NCBI GenBank assembly: GCA_000154345.1
Contig: DS480342.1
Location: forward strand, 35,120 to 99,119
From: [Clostridium] leptum DSM 753
GTDB taxonomy: Bacteria > Bacillota > Clostridia > Oscillospirales > Acutalibacteraceae
DNA length: 64,000 nucleotides
Reading direction: 5' to 3'
In this document: positions 45,276 through 55,200 of the stretch, one piece after another
Position numbering within the stretch: position 1 is the stretch's first letter
Layout of the letters: every line of letters starts with the position of its first letter
The notes under the pieces: model-generated
Told to the model about the DNA's origin: nothing
The model's database searches: none
The model's input: the letters and a program-made list of their open reading frames with translations, nothing else
Made by a program: the position numbers and the translations under genes

Positions 45276-45425
45276 ATGTGCTTTTATTTTGTTCTTTTCT
45301 CTTATGGAATCTATTTGCGGATGATTGCCGGCTTCTTTTTCAGACAGCCGGTTGCGGAGCAGGTTTTCCGCTGTCTTCATCAGATAGGGGAAACGATTGC
45401 TATGCTTCTGGGACTTTTGTTCTAG
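45276..45425 (+). CDS. 49-residue membrane peptide under XRE control
   Basis: ATG 45276 has GGAGG eight bases upstream and runs to TAG 45425. The product opens with MCFYFVLFSYGIYLRMIAGF, a hydrophobic helix, continues FFRQPVAEQVFRCLHQIGE and ends with a second short hydrophobic stretch (TIAMLLGLLF). Promoter, ribosome site and two operators all point to it as the gene the XRE protein controls. No family recognised; toxin, signal precursor or membrane-stress peptide are all possible. Confidence 0.7.
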   Translation: MCFYFVLFSYGIYLRMIAGFFFRQPVAEQVFRCLHQIGETIAMLLGLLF

Positions 45426-45487
45426 CGGCAGATTTTATAGAACAGGGACAAGACTGGCCGAATGTCATTGCCTAGAGAAAGGATAAA

Positions 45488-45523
45488 AAAAGAGTAAGGC
45501 GGCTTTAGCCGCCTTACTCTTTT
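45488..45523. terminator. Bidirectional terminator
   Basis: AAAAGAGTAAGGCGGC / GCCGCCTTACTCTTTT, 16-bp perfect stem, TTTA loop; between the peptide gene and the convergent permease-like gene. Confidence 0.92.
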
Positions 45524-45546
45524 CGTGTGGATGCGCCCAGAACTTA

Positions 45547-45933
45547 CTAGTGAAAGCGTTTTCCCATCGCTTGAACCAAATAGGCCACCGGAATGCACAG
45601 AAGAGCCCATAAAAAGGTATACAGCAGGCATACCTGGCCGAACAGGTTCAGAGGAAGAAAGGAATAATCCCAAACGTCCATCTGGAGCCATAGGTTCACA
45701 ATACAGCCTGCGGCGAACTCGATGGCGGTAATGATGGCGGCGCCCGCCGCGCATTTCTGCCAAAGCTTCGCGTGGGTAATCCGGCTGAACACCCGAAACA
45801 GCACCACAAAGCAAATACCGCCGGTGATTATCATGGTCCAGTGGGTATATCCCCGCCAGAGAATTTCGATTAAGGCGTAGGACAGGCCGCCGATGGTGAA
45901 AATCGCGATATCATTTTTAAGACGCTTTTTCAA
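45547..45933 (-). CDS. Putative type IV ABC-transporter permease-like protein (PF06541-like)
   Basis: 128 residues, four hydrophobic segments. It starts at TTG 45933; the nearby ATG is in another frame. The motif WDYSFLPLNLFGQVCLLYTFLWALL matches the CmpB/PF06541 family, as does AIEFAAGCIVNLWL. No ABC ATPase adjoins and real function is not established. A second member of the family is at 59010. Confidence 0.75.
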   Translation of the reverse strand: MKKRLKNDIAIFTIGGLSYALIEILWRGYTHWTMIITGGICFVVLFRVFSRITHAKLWQKCAAGAAIITAIEFAAGCIVNLWLQMDVWDYSFLPLNLFGQVCLLYTFLWALLCIPVAYLVQAMGKRFH

Positions 45934-45938
45934 ATTTC

Positions 45939-45966
45939 ATCACCGCAGTTATTGTTTGCGGCGATG
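45939..45966 (-). other. Hairpin between htpG and the permease-like gene
   Basis: CATCACCGCA / TGCGGCGATG, 10-bp stem with one G-U, 8-nt loop, no T-run. Possible attenuator. Confidence 0.4.
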
Positions 45967-45972
45967 GAATTT

Positions 45973-47835
45973 TTATTCGGCCCTTTGAGAGAAAACCGCC
46001 AGCTTCAGAAGCTCAGAGCTTCTCTTCATAAATTCCGAAAGCTCGTCTGCGGAAAGCCGCTGGTTGGACAGCATGGCCAAGTCGTAAACATATTTGCAGA
46101 CCAAGGGCTTTTGTTCCTCTGGCAGAGAGGTGATTTTTTGGACGATATCATTCTGCGCGTTCAGAACCAAAGTTGTTTTGGCCTGGGCGCCGGCAGGAAA
46201 CATACCGCCGTACATAGCGCTCATATCGTTTAAACGCCGCTCGTACTCGGAAACCAAAATAATGGCCGGAGTTTCCTTGGATTTCAGATTTTCCGCCTGA
46301 ACGTCCAGATCCTCTTTCCCTACGGCCGCCTTGAACTGTTCGCATAGAGCCTTGACGGCTTCCTCGTCGGGCTTTTCTCCGTCGGTTTTCATAGAATCGG
46401 AAAGATCGGAGTCGATGCGGGCGAACTTTAAGCCGCTCTCCTTATACTCCAAAAAGCTGATGAAGTGGCTGTCAATGGCGTGGGTGAGCAGGACCGCGTT
46501 CATGCCGTTTTCCTGGAACAGGCGGATATACTGGGCTTGGACGTTTTCATCGGTGACATAGAAAATCTGGCCTTCGTTTTCCTTCCGGTATTCCTCCAGG
46601 GTCCTGTAATCGTGGTTCAAGGTTTTAAACAGCACGATATCCTTTACCCGGTCGTAAAATTTTTCATCCTTGATGCAGCCGAACTTAATAAAGGGAGCGA
46701 TATCCTCCCAGTAGCCCTCGAAGGAAGCACGGTCCTCCTCGAATACGGAGTGGAGCTTATCAGAAACCTTTTTGGTGATGTGGCGGCTGATTTTCTGCAC
46801 GTCGCCGTCGTTTTGCAGAAAGCTTCTGGAAACGTTCAAGGGAAGGTCGGGACAATCAATGACGCCTTTCAGCAGCATCAGGTATTCCGGCACCACCTCC
46901 TTGATGTTGTCGGCGATGTAAACCTGGTTGTTGTAAAGCTTAATCTCTCCCGGCATGACCTGAAGCTTGTTGCTCTGCTGAGGAAAATAGAGAATCCCCT
47001 TCAAATTAAAGGGATAATCCACATTCAGATGAATCCAGAACAGGGGAGGATTGAAATCCATGAATACCTCCCGGTAGAAGCTTTCATATTCCTCTTTGGT
47101 GCAGTCCTTAGGCTTTTTCAGCCACAGAGGCTGGGTGTTGTTTACCGGCTTCTCCTCTGTTTTGGACTCCTCGCCGGATTTTTCCTCCTTTTGGGATAAG
47201 TCCTTTTTCTTGGGGTAAAAATAAATCTCATAGGGCATAAAATGACAGTATTTATGAAGCATCTCCCGCAGGCGGAATTCCTCCAGAAATTCCTTGGAAT
47301 CCTCGCCAATGTGCAGGGTAATGGTGGTGCCGTGGCATTCGCGGGCTCCCTCGCCGATTTCGTAGGTATCGCTGCCGTCAGAGACCCAGTGCACTGGCTT
47401 GGCGCCGGGCTGGTAGGACAGGGTATCGATTTCCACCGAATCGGAAACCATAAAGGCCGAATAGAAGCCTAAGCCGAAATGGCCGATGATGCCGGCCTCC
47501 GCATCGGTTTTGTCCTTGTATTTTTCGATGAAATCCTCCGCGCCGGAAAAGGCGATTTGGGTGATGTATTTTTCGACTTCATCCTCCGTCATACCGATGC
47601 CGTTATCCGAGACGGACAGAGTTTTAGCCTCTGGGTCTATTTGAATCTCAATGCGGCCTTTTTCCTCCCCGGTATCAGCCTCGCCGATGGCGTTGAGACG
47701 CTCCAGCTTCTTGATAGCGTCGCTGGCATTCGATACCAGCTCTCTCAGAAAAATGTCTTTATCCGAATAAAGCCATTTTTTAATAATCGGAAATATTTTT
47801 TCCGACTGTACTTTAATTTGTCCTTCGCGGGCCAT
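45973..47835 (-). CDS. htpG: Molecular chaperone HtpG (Hsp90)
   Basis: 620 residues. ATP-dependent chaperone. The GHKL ATPase domain has ELVSNASDAIKKLERL, LSVSDNGIGMTEDEVE, IGHFGLGFYSAFMV and GTTITLHI; the middle domain has DFNPPLFWIHLNVDYPFNLKGILYFP and LPLNVSRSFLQND (catalytic Arg); a C-terminal dimerisation domain follows. A charged linker (about 215-235) is short, as usual in bacteria. The second ATG (47835) has GGAGG seven bases upstream. A CIRCE-like element precedes it. Confidence 0.95.
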   Translation of the reverse strand: MAREGQIKVQSEKIFPIIKKWLYSDKDIFLRELVSNASDAIKKLERLNAIGEADTGEEKGRIEIQIDPEAKTLSVSDNGIGMTEDEVEKYITQIAFSGAEDFIEKYKDKTDAEAGIIGHFGLGFYSAFMVSDSVEIDTLSYQPGAKPVHWVSDGSDTYEIGEGARECHGTTITLHIGEDSKEFLEEFRLREMLHKYCHFMPYEIYFYPKKKDLSQKEEKSGEESKTEEKPVNNTQPLWLKKPKDCTKEEYESFYREVFMDFNPPLFWIHLNVDYPFNLKGILYFPQQSNKLQVMPGEIKLYNNQVYIADNIKEVVPEYLMLLKGVIDCPDLPLNVSRSFLQNDGDVQKISRHITKKVSDKLHSVFEEDRASFEGYWEDIAPFIKFGCIKDEKFYDRVKDIVLFKTLNHDYRTLEEYRKENEGQIFYVTDENVQAQYIRLFQENGMNAVLLTHAIDSHFISFLEYKESGLKFARIDSDLSDSMKTDGEKPDEEAVKALCEQFKAAVGKEDLDVQAENLKSKETPAIILVSEYERRLNDMSAMYGGMFPAGAQAKTTLVLNAQNDIVQKITSLPEEQKPLVCKYVYDLAMLSNQRLSADELSEFMKRSSELLKLAVFSQRAE

Positions 47836-47860
47836 ATTCATTCCTCCGTTTCAAAAGAGA

Positions 47861-47887
47861 TTAGCACTCTTATGTAATGACTGCTAA
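47861..47887 (-). promoter_or_regulatory. CIRCE-like element upstream of htpG
   Basis: TTAGCACTC, 9 bp, GACTGCTAA: the HrcA operator consensus TTAGCACTC-N9-GAGTGCTAA with one mismatch. It sits between the htpG promoter and start codon. Confidence 0.85.
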
Positions 47888-47899
47888 TTTATAGTTATC

Positions 47900-47927
47900 A
47901 TTGTACTCGTTCTCAGAAAATTGTCAA
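47900..47927 (-). promoter_or_regulatory. htpG promoter
   Basis: Minus strand TTGACA (47922-47927), 16 bp, TACAAT (47900-47905). Confidence 0.8.
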
Positions 47928-48059
47928 CCCAAAGAGAGCGGACACGGGGAAAATTAAAAAAACGTTCACAAGTGAGCCGGGGAATTGGCGTTATGATAAT
48001 AAAAAGAAAGAGAAAGCAGGGAAAAGCGTCTTTTCCCGCAATGTTAAGAGAGGTTTTCT

Positions 48060-48905
48060 ATGAGAAGCCAAGAAGAAATGCTGGCCATAATATTAAAAAA
48101 AGCGAAGCAGGAGGAGCATATCCGGGCGGCTTTGCTGCAGGGCTCCAGAGTTTCCAAGGAGGCCAAGCCCGACTGCTTTCAGGATTACGACGTGGTGTTC
48201 CTCGTGGATGCCATGGAGCCGTTTCTCAGCAATCCCCGCTGGATCGACTGCTTTGGCAGACGGATCATCATGCAGATCCCAGAGCCTCCTACCCGGACCC
48301 GAATGACCTATTTGATGCAGTTTGCCGATGGAAACCGTATTGACCTGACTCTGGTGAGCCGGGATGCCCGGGACACAGATCCGCGGGTCTGCGGCATGGT
48401 GCTTTTGGATAAGGATGAGCTTTTTCTGACCCCGCCCCCAAAAGAGGACCCGTTTTTGGTGAAAAAACCCACCAGACGGGAATTTGACGGCTGCTGCAAT
48501 GAGTTTTTGTGGGTTAGTATTTATGTGGCAAAAGGGCTGTGGCGGGACCAGGTGCTTTACGCCCAGGCTCATCTGAACGATCCGGTGCGCCTTGAAATGA
48601 TGAAAATGCTGGACTGGTACATCGGCGTGAATACGGATTTTTCCGTCACCACAGGAAAATGCGGAAAGTACCTGAGGGAATACCTGGATGAAAAAAGCTG
48701 GGTAAAGCTTTTGAAAACCTACCCGGACGGAAAAAGGGAAAATATTTGGGAGGCCCTGTTCACGATGGGCGATATCTTCCGCACCGCGGGACGGGCGGTG
48801 GGCAGAGCGCTGAAATACCCGTATCCGGAGGGGGAGGACCGCAGAGTCAAGGAGTATCTCCATCATATTCACGGCCTGCCCTGTGACGCCGCTGAAATTT
48901 ACTGA
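48060..48905 (+). CDS. Aminoglycoside 6-adenylyltransferase-like protein
   Basis: 281 residues. Strongly resembles the ANT(6) (streptomycin adenylyltransferase) family: IRAALLQGSRVSKEAKPDCFQDYDVVFLV with the GSR and paired-Asp metal motif, RTRMTYLMQFADGNRIDLTLV, CNEFLWVSIYVAKGLWRDQVLYAQ, MLDWYIGVNTDFSVTTGKCGKYL. Chromosomal homologues occur in many Firmicutes and not all confer resistance. There is no flanking mobile element, and composition is like the neighbours. Confidence 0.88.
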   Translation: MRSQEEMLAIILKKAKQEEHIRAALLQGSRVSKEAKPDCFQDYDVVFLVDAMEPFLSNPRWIDCFGRRIIMQIPEPPTRTRMTYLMQFADGNRIDLTLVSRDARDTDPRVCGMVLLDKDELFLTPPPKEDPFLVKKPTRREFDGCCNEFLWVSIYVAKGLWRDQVLYAQAHLNDPVRLEMMKMLDWYIGVNTDFSVTTGKCGKYLREYLDEKSWVKLLKTYPDGKRENIWEALFTMGDIFRTAGRAVGRALKYPYPEGEDRRVKEYLHHIHGLPCDAAEIY

Positions 48906-48985
48906 GCCGCTCGTGGAAAGAAAATAGGTGGGGCGCTTCAACGGATATGCGGCGGGGCGCGGGAGGGAGGCGTCCTTGAAACCGG

Positions 48986-49016
48986 AAAAGGCCCGCGGCA
49001 CGCCGCAGGGCTTTTT
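48986..49016 (+). terminator. Intrinsic terminator
   Basis: GCCCGCGGC region pairs with GCCGCAGGGC (small internal bulge), followed by TTTTT; ends the ANT(6)-like gene. Confidence 0.75.
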
Positions 49017-49192
49017 GGAATCCCGGGAATTCTGTAAAAAACCATGGAAATCAGAGCGGGGATATGGTATAAATAGAATAGTGATTGTAAGAAAACAGCT
49101 TCAGGGGAACCCCCTGATTACCGGCACGGAGCCTGCGGGTAACGGTTACCGGCGGGATCGTGCCGGATCAGCGTTTCGAAAGGTGGAACCTT

Positions 49193-50431
49193 ATGCAGCA
49201 AACCATTCCTGCGGAGGAAGTGAAAACCGTACAGACGGAGCATTTTCTCTGCCCCAACTGCGGGGGCAATTTAAGATACGATATTAAGCGGCAGCTTTAC
49301 TGCTGCGAATCCTGCGGGTCGCCCGACGAAATCATCCCGCTTCATGAGGGGATTCGTGAATATCCGCTGGACGGCTACCACAGCCGTGAGGCCCAAAACG
49401 TGGCGTTTGAGGGAGCTTCCTGCGTGTTCTGCCAGAACTGCGGCGCCCAGATCCTGTTCGGCCAGTACGATACGGCCACGGTCTGCCCCATGTGCGGATC
49501 TACCCAGGTGGATGTAAAAAAGCAGGAAAGCGGTATTCCGCCCGAGGGGATTGTCCCTTTCCGGCTGGATCAAAAGGAAGCCCAGGAAAAGTTTCATGCC
49601 TGGATTAAAAAACGGTGGTTCGCCCCGAATTCTCTGAAAAAGACCTATCAGGAGGGCAGGCTGACCGGCCTGTATATTCCCTTTTGGACCTACGACGCCA
49701 AGGCCGACGGATGGTTTACCGGCAGGGGAGGGCGCACCAGAACCTACCGCGACAAGGATGGCCACACCCATACCACTACCGATTGGTACCCGGTCAGAGG
49801 CTCCGTGGGACAATTTTTCAATGATCTCCAGGTTTGCGCCAGCGAGAAAAGCAACAGCAAGTATTTAAACGATGTGCTGCCTTACGATACGGTCAACGAT
49901 ATCAAGCCCTATTCGCCCCAGTACATATCCGGCTTTCAGGCGGAAAAGTACGCCTGGCGGGGCGACGCCTGTTTTCGGTTGGCTGAGCGGATGATCAAGG
50001 ACGCGTTGGAAGCTCAGGCGAGGGATTCGATCCTTGCGATGGGCTACGATCAGGCACAGGTCCTCGAAGTTCAGTTCAGCTGTTCTAATGTGACCTACAA
50101 GCATGTGCTGCTGCCCCTATGGAGCGCGGTGTTCAGCCACAAGGGCAAGCTGTATCAATATCTTATCAACGGGGAAACCGGTAAGGTCAGCGGCGGGCGT
50201 CCCTACAGCGCGCCCAAGATCGTCGCGGCGGTTTTGGCGGCGATAGCGGTTTTGGCGGGCCTTTATTTCCTGATCGAGTCTGCCGGCGCCTATGCGGCGG
50301 AATATCACCCGCCGGCGGCTCAGAGCCAGGCTCAGCAGGTGGATTTGGCGGAGTCTGGCTCTCCGGCGGAGGAAATCCTGTCCCGGGTCTCGCTTTCGCC
50401 GGTGTGGGATGAAACAAAGGCGGATGTTTAA
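49193..50431 (+). CDS. TFIIB-type zinc-ribbon membrane protein (YdjG-like)
   Basis: 412 residues. Three Cys-pair clusters at the N-terminus: CPNCGGNLRYD..CCESCG, CQNCGAQILF and CPMCGSTQVD. A long soluble region with GLYIPFWTYDAKADGWFTGRGG follows, then one transmembrane helix near the C-terminus (VAAVLAAIAVLAGLYFLI, about residue 345). ATG 49193 lies behind AAAGGTGG. In B. subtilis YdjG and YdjI work with a PspA protein at the membrane; here it is followed by a YdjI-like gene but no PspA. Confidence 0.78.
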   Translation: MQQTIPAEEVKTVQTEHFLCPNCGGNLRYDIKRQLYCCESCGSPDEIIPLHEGIREYPLDGYHSREAQNVAFEGASCVFCQNCGAQILFGQYDTATVCPMCGSTQVDVKKQESGIPPEGIVPFRLDQKEAQEKFHAWIKKRWFAPNSLKKTYQEGRLTGLYIPFWTYDAKADGWFTGRGGRTRTYRDKDGHTHTTTDWYPVRGSVGQFFNDLQVCASEKSNSKYLNDVLPYDTVNDIKPYSPQYISGFQAEKYAWRGDACFRLAERMIKDALEAQARDSILAMGYDQAQVLEVQFSCSNVTYKHVLLPLWSAVFSHKGKLYQYLINGETGKVSGGRPYSAPKIVAAVLAAIAVLAGLYFLIESAGAYAAEYHPPAAQSQAQQVDLAESGSPAEEILSRVSLSPVWDETKADV

Positions 50432-50846
50432 AATAATTTTCAAGAGGTGGCCTAAAGCGTACAAGGATGGTTTTCAAAAAGGCCGAAAGGAGCGTTCCAG
50501 GCTGACCGCTGCTTTTGAGGGGCAAAGCCTCGGATCAAGGCCGGCGGTGACAGCCGGAAAACAGCTTTCGCGCCGGGCGGTGAGGAAAACGGGCTGCGAA
50601 CAGAATAGTGACAAGATGCGGAAAGGCGCTGTCAGCCCGGCAGCCGTCCGGTTAAGGGTGTAGGACGGGTGAGAACAATTCAGCGCTTTTATACTTTAAA
50701 GCCGTTTGACGGCGGCAGGCTCATTTCAGCGTGTTCAGCGTCCGGGAAACCCGGGGATTATGACATTTTTCTTTCAGTGAATCCATGCGCCGCACAGAAA
50801 CCGGTGCGGAAAAATTATAAAATTGGGAAAGGCAGGAAAACAGCGT
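50432..50846. other. 415-bp gap between the YdjG- and YdjI-like genes
   Basis: No supported frame. In related operons a TPM-domain gene (ydjH) can lie here; I see no trace of it. A weak TATAAA at 50815-50820 may belong to a promoter for the next gene. Confidence 0.45.
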
Positions 50847-51923
50847 ATGGCATGGTTTGGACAAGGCAGGGACACCATCGAATGGAACGAGTTTCGGGAT
50901 GACGTTTTGTTTTATAGATGGCCCAATACGGAAATCAAGAAAGGGGCCAGGCTGGTGATCCGTCCCGGACAGCGGGCGATCTTTTTCGCGGGAGGCCAGC
51001 TGGAGGGCGTTTTTGAGCAGCCGGGCACTTATGATGTGGAAACGGATATCACTCCTTTTTTAAGCAGCCTAAAGGGCTGGTTTCAGCTGAGAGGAGACAC
51101 CGGGCTGCGGGCGGAGGTATACTTTGTCAACGCCAAGGAGCTTTTGCTCAAATGGGGAACCCGTCAAAGGATCATGATCCCTACCCAGGAGGTGCCATCG
51201 GGTATCCCGGTAGGGTGCAACGGCAACCTGATTGTGGAGTTCAGGGATTATGTCCAGTTTATCAATAAGATCGCCGGGGTAAAGAGCACCTACAGCCTGT
51301 CTGACATTTCCGAACGGATTATGGGAGAGCTCAGCGGTATTGTAGCGGAAGCTGTTTTAGAGGGCCGGCAGAACGTAGGGCTCAACGCCCTTGTGTCCCT
51401 ACAGGCCAACAGCCGCCGGCTGGCGAAGCAGATGTGCGCTGAACTGGACAAGGAATTAAGCGACATCGGCATGGGCGTGGCGGATCTGAACATTTTGAGC
51501 ATCAACTACCCGCCGGAGGTCCAGAAGATGGCGGAAAAGGTGGCGTCTCAAAGCTTTGTGCAGGACGTGGGAAAATACGCCTCCGTTTCCATGGCGGACA
51601 GCTTCGACAGCCCCAACGGCGGCGGGAATTTCGCGGCCATGGGCGCGGCGATGGCGATGGGCCAGCAGATGGCGCAGCAGATGGCGGGCGCGGCTCAGTC
51701 CAAACCGGCTGTTCAGCAGCCGCAGCCTTCTCAGGAGGCTGGCACATACGTCTGCACCGGCTGCGGCAAACACTATGCCAGCCCGGCAAAATTCTGCATG
51801 GAGTGCGGCAAACCGGTAGTGCGGGAGGCTCAGAACGCTCCTCAGGGGGATCGGTTCTGTCCTAACTGCCGGAAAATGGTCAGCGGAAAATTCTGCCCGG
51901 ACTGCGGTACCCAGACGGTATAA
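50847..51923 (+). CDS. SPFH-domain protein with C-terminal zinc ribbons (YdjI-like)
   Basis: 358 residues. The SPFH/band-7 core (about 15-240) includes EIKKGARLVIRPGQRAIFFAGGQLEG, FLSSLKGWFQLRGDTGLRAEVYFVNAKE and a coiled-coil part rich in Glu and Lys. An Ala/Met/Gln low-complexity linker leads to two zinc ribbons (CTGCGKHYASPAKFCMECG and CPNCRKMVSGKFCPDCG). ATG 50847 opens at MAWFGQGRD, the usual start of this family. Probably scaffolds a membrane-stress complex. Confidence 0.85.
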   Translation: MAWFGQGRDTIEWNEFRDDVLFYRWPNTEIKKGARLVIRPGQRAIFFAGGQLEGVFEQPGTYDVETDITPFLSSLKGWFQLRGDTGLRAEVYFVNAKELLLKWGTRQRIMIPTQEVPSGIPVGCNGNLIVEFRDYVQFINKIAGVKSTYSLSDISERIMGELSGIVAEAVLEGRQNVGLNALVSLQANSRRLAKQMCAELDKELSDIGMGVADLNILSINYPPEVQKMAEKVASQSFVQDVGKYASVSMADSFDSPNGGGNFAAMGAAMAMGQQMAQQMAGAAQSKPAVQQPQPSQEAGTYVCTGCGKHYASPAKFCMECGKPVVREAQNAPQGDRFCPNCRKMVSGKFCPDCGTQTV

Positions 51924-52242
51924 GGAAATCCCAGAGGCCTGTCTGCTCCGCCGCGCGGCTGAAAGCGCGTCAAACTGCAATTTGTCAAAGGCCCTCTCAC
52001 CGCTTTCGCGGGCTTTAACAAGGCGGAAAAACCCAAACGGTTAGGGGGAAAAGCCAGGGACAAAAAAGCGGCCCCTTTCCAATGGGTCAAGGGGTTCCGT
52101 GGAGGAGACGCTGTCACCCTGGCCAGGAATACGGCGATGTCTTAACAGGTTCACATTTACAGCAGTTAAAATAGAAGAGAAGTCAAAACCATGGGCGGGG
52201 CGGAAAACGCTCCGCCCGCTTCTGCTTTTGGAGGAATCAATC
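51924..52242. other. 319-bp gap before dnaE
   Basis: No supported gene. It ends with the dnaE leader hairpin and a TGGAGGA ribosome-binding site. A TTAACA/TAAAAT pair near 52143-52172 has a 19-bp spacer and is weak. Confidence 0.45.
52193..52217 (+). other. dnaE leader hairpin
   Basis: GGGCGGGGCG / CGCTCCGCCC (one G-U), GAAAA loop, about 13 nt before the ribosome-binding site. Attenuator or stabiliser. Confidence 0.5.
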
Positions 52243-55200
52243 ATGAGCGGTTTTGTCCATTTACATTTGCATACCGAATACAGCCTGCTGGACGGCGCCT
52301 GCCGGATCAATGAGCTGATTGATACGGCGGTAAGCCAGGGGGCGGCCTCGGTGGCCATTACCGACCACGGCTCCATGTACGGCGTGGTGGATTTTTATAA
52401 GGCCGCCAAGGCCAAGGGAATCCATCCGATCATCGGATGCGAGGTATACGTGTCTCCCCGGAAGCACACCGACAAAATCCATGAGTTTGATTCGGAAAAC
52501 AGGCACTTGGTGCTTCTCTGCAAAAACAATACCGGCTATCAAAACCTGGCGGCTATGGTGTCGGAGGCCTGGATCAACGGCTTTTACAATAAGCCCAGGG
52601 TGGACGACGAAATGCTGGAGACCCGCAGTGAGGGCCTGATCGCTCTTTCCGCCTGTCTGGCGGGGGATATTCCCCGGGCCCTGGTGCGGGGAGACTATGA
52701 CGCGGCCAAGGAAAAGGCGCTGAAATACAACCGGATTTTCGGTCAGGGGAATTTCTATTTAGAGCTTCAGGATCATGGGATCCGGGAACAAAAGCAGATC
52801 GCGCCCATGCTGATTGCCTTGTCCCAGGAGACGGGGATTCCCCTGGTAGTGACCAACGACTGCCACTATATTCACAAAGAGGACAGTAAGATGCATCAGG
52901 TCCTCCTGTGTATCCAGACCAACCATACCCTGGAGGATGACAATAACCTGGAATTTGGTTCCGACGAGTTTTATTTCAAAACAGAGGAGGAGATGCGCTC
53001 TCTGTTCCCACAGGTGCCCGAGGCCTGCGACAACACGGTGAAAATCGCGGAAATGTGCAATGTGGAATTTGAATTCGGCAACACCAAGCTGCCCCATTTC
53101 GAGGTGCCTGACGGACAGGATCATTTTGAGTATTTCCGGAACCAGTGCTATGAGGGCTTTGAAAAATATTACGGTACGAACGCCGACCCCTCTGTCCGGG
53201 AGCGGCTGGAATATGAGCTGAACACCATCAAAACCATGGGCTATGTGGACTATTATCTCATTGTCCACGACTTTATCCGCTACGCTAAATCCGTAGGGAT
53301 TCCGGTAGGGCCGGGAAGAGGCTCCGGGGCGGGAAGCATCGCCGCCTACTGTATCGGGATTACGGGTATTGACCCTATCAAGTATAACCTGCTGTTCGAG
53401 CGGTTTCTCAACCCGGAGCGGGTCAGTATGCCCGACTTTGACATCGACTTCTGCTATGAGCGCCGCCAGGAGGTCATCGACTATGTGGTGCGGAAGTACG
53501 GCGCAGATCACGTGGCCCAGATCATCACCTTCGGCACAATGGCGGCCAGAGGCGCTATCCGGGACGTGGGACGGGCTATGGCCATGCCCTACGCCGCGGT
53601 GGATGTGATCGCTAAGCTGGTGCCTATGGAGCTGGGAATCACCCTGGAGCGGGCGCTGAAGGTTTCCCCGGAGCTGAAAGCCCGGTACGACGCCGACCCC
53701 CAGACCCGGGAGCTGATTGATATGGCGAGAAAGGTGGAGGGGATGCCCCGGCAGGCGTCCACCCACGCGGCCGGCGTGGTCATCACCGAGCAGCCGGTCA
53801 GCTTTTATGTGCCTCTGGCGAAAAACAACGACGCCGTTGTCACTCAGTATACCATGACCACACTGGAGGAACTGGGGCTTCTGAAAATGGACTTTTTGGG
53901 CCTGAGGACCCTGACGGTGCTCAGCGACGCGGAAAAAATGGTGCGCCGAAAGGAACCGGATTTCTCAATCGCCCATGTGCCGGATGACGACCCGGCGGTG
54001 TACCGGATGCTGGCGGAGGGCAGCACCAACGGCGTATTCCAGTACGAATCCGGCGGCATGAAGAACGTGCTGGTCCAGCTGGGCCCTCAGTCTCTGGAGG
54101 ATCTCATCGCCGTGATCTCCCTGTACCGTCCCGGCCCTATGGATTCCATTCCTAAATACATCGAGAACCGCCACCATCCGGAGCGGGTAACCTATCTGCA
54201 CCCTCTGCTGGCCGGCATTCTGGACGTGACCTACGGCTGCATTGTTTACCAGGAGCAGGTCATGCAGATCTTCCGCACCCTGGCGGGATACTCTTTGGGC
54301 CGGGCTGATATCGTTCGGCGGGCGATGTCCAAGAAAAAGCACTCGGTGATGGAAAAGGAGCGGAAAATTTTCATTGAAGGCCTGGTAGGCGGGGACGGAA
54401 CCGTGGAGGTGGAGGGCTGTATCCGGCGGGGGGTCAGCCGGGAGATCGCGGAAAAAATCTTCGCCGAGATGGAGAGCTTCGCCTCCTACGCATTCAACAA
54501 ATCCCACGCCACGGCCTACGCCTGGGTCAGCTACCAGACCGCCTATATGAAGTACCATTATCCAAAGGAGTTTATGGCGGCCTTGCTGACCAGCGTGCTG
54601 GACAACGCCAACAAGGTGGCGGGCTACATTGAGGAATGCTCTAATATGGGCATTCAGGTTCTGCCGCCTAACGTAAACGAAAGCGGCAACGGCTTTACCG
54701 TTACGCATGGGTCCATCCGGTTCGGCCTGCTGGCGATCCGAAACCTGGGCCGTGGCTTTATCGCCCGGCTTTTGGAGGAGCGGGAGCAGGGCGGAAAATA
54801 CACCTCGTTTTACCAGTTCTGCAAGCGGCTGCATGGCAGGGAAATGAACCGCAGAACTCTGGAAAGCCTGATTAAATCCGGCGCCTTGGACGGCCTCGGG
54901 GCCAACCGCCGGCAGATGCTCGCGGTGGCGGAAACCGTGCTGGACAACCTGGACGCGGAAAAGAAGCAGAATCTAGATGGCCAGATCGGCTTTTTTGAGG
55001 CGATGGGGCAGGCTCCCAGGGATGAAATTGCCTTTCCTGATGTGGAGGAGTTCCCGGCTTCGGAACTATTGTCCATGGAAAAGGAGATCACTGGCATGTA
55101 TCTTTCCGGGCATCCGATGGCCGCCTATGCCCAGGCGGCGGCAAAGCTTAACGCTGCCAAGATCGGAGAAATTGCCGAGGCTCACGGGGAATATGACCGG

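Noticed and set aside
46465..47199. 244-codon plus-strand frame inside htpG
   Set aside because: Antisense shadow of htpG with no start signal.
52759..54834. Long minus-strand frames inside dnaE
   Set aside because: Antisense shadows of dnaE; repetitive low-quality composition.
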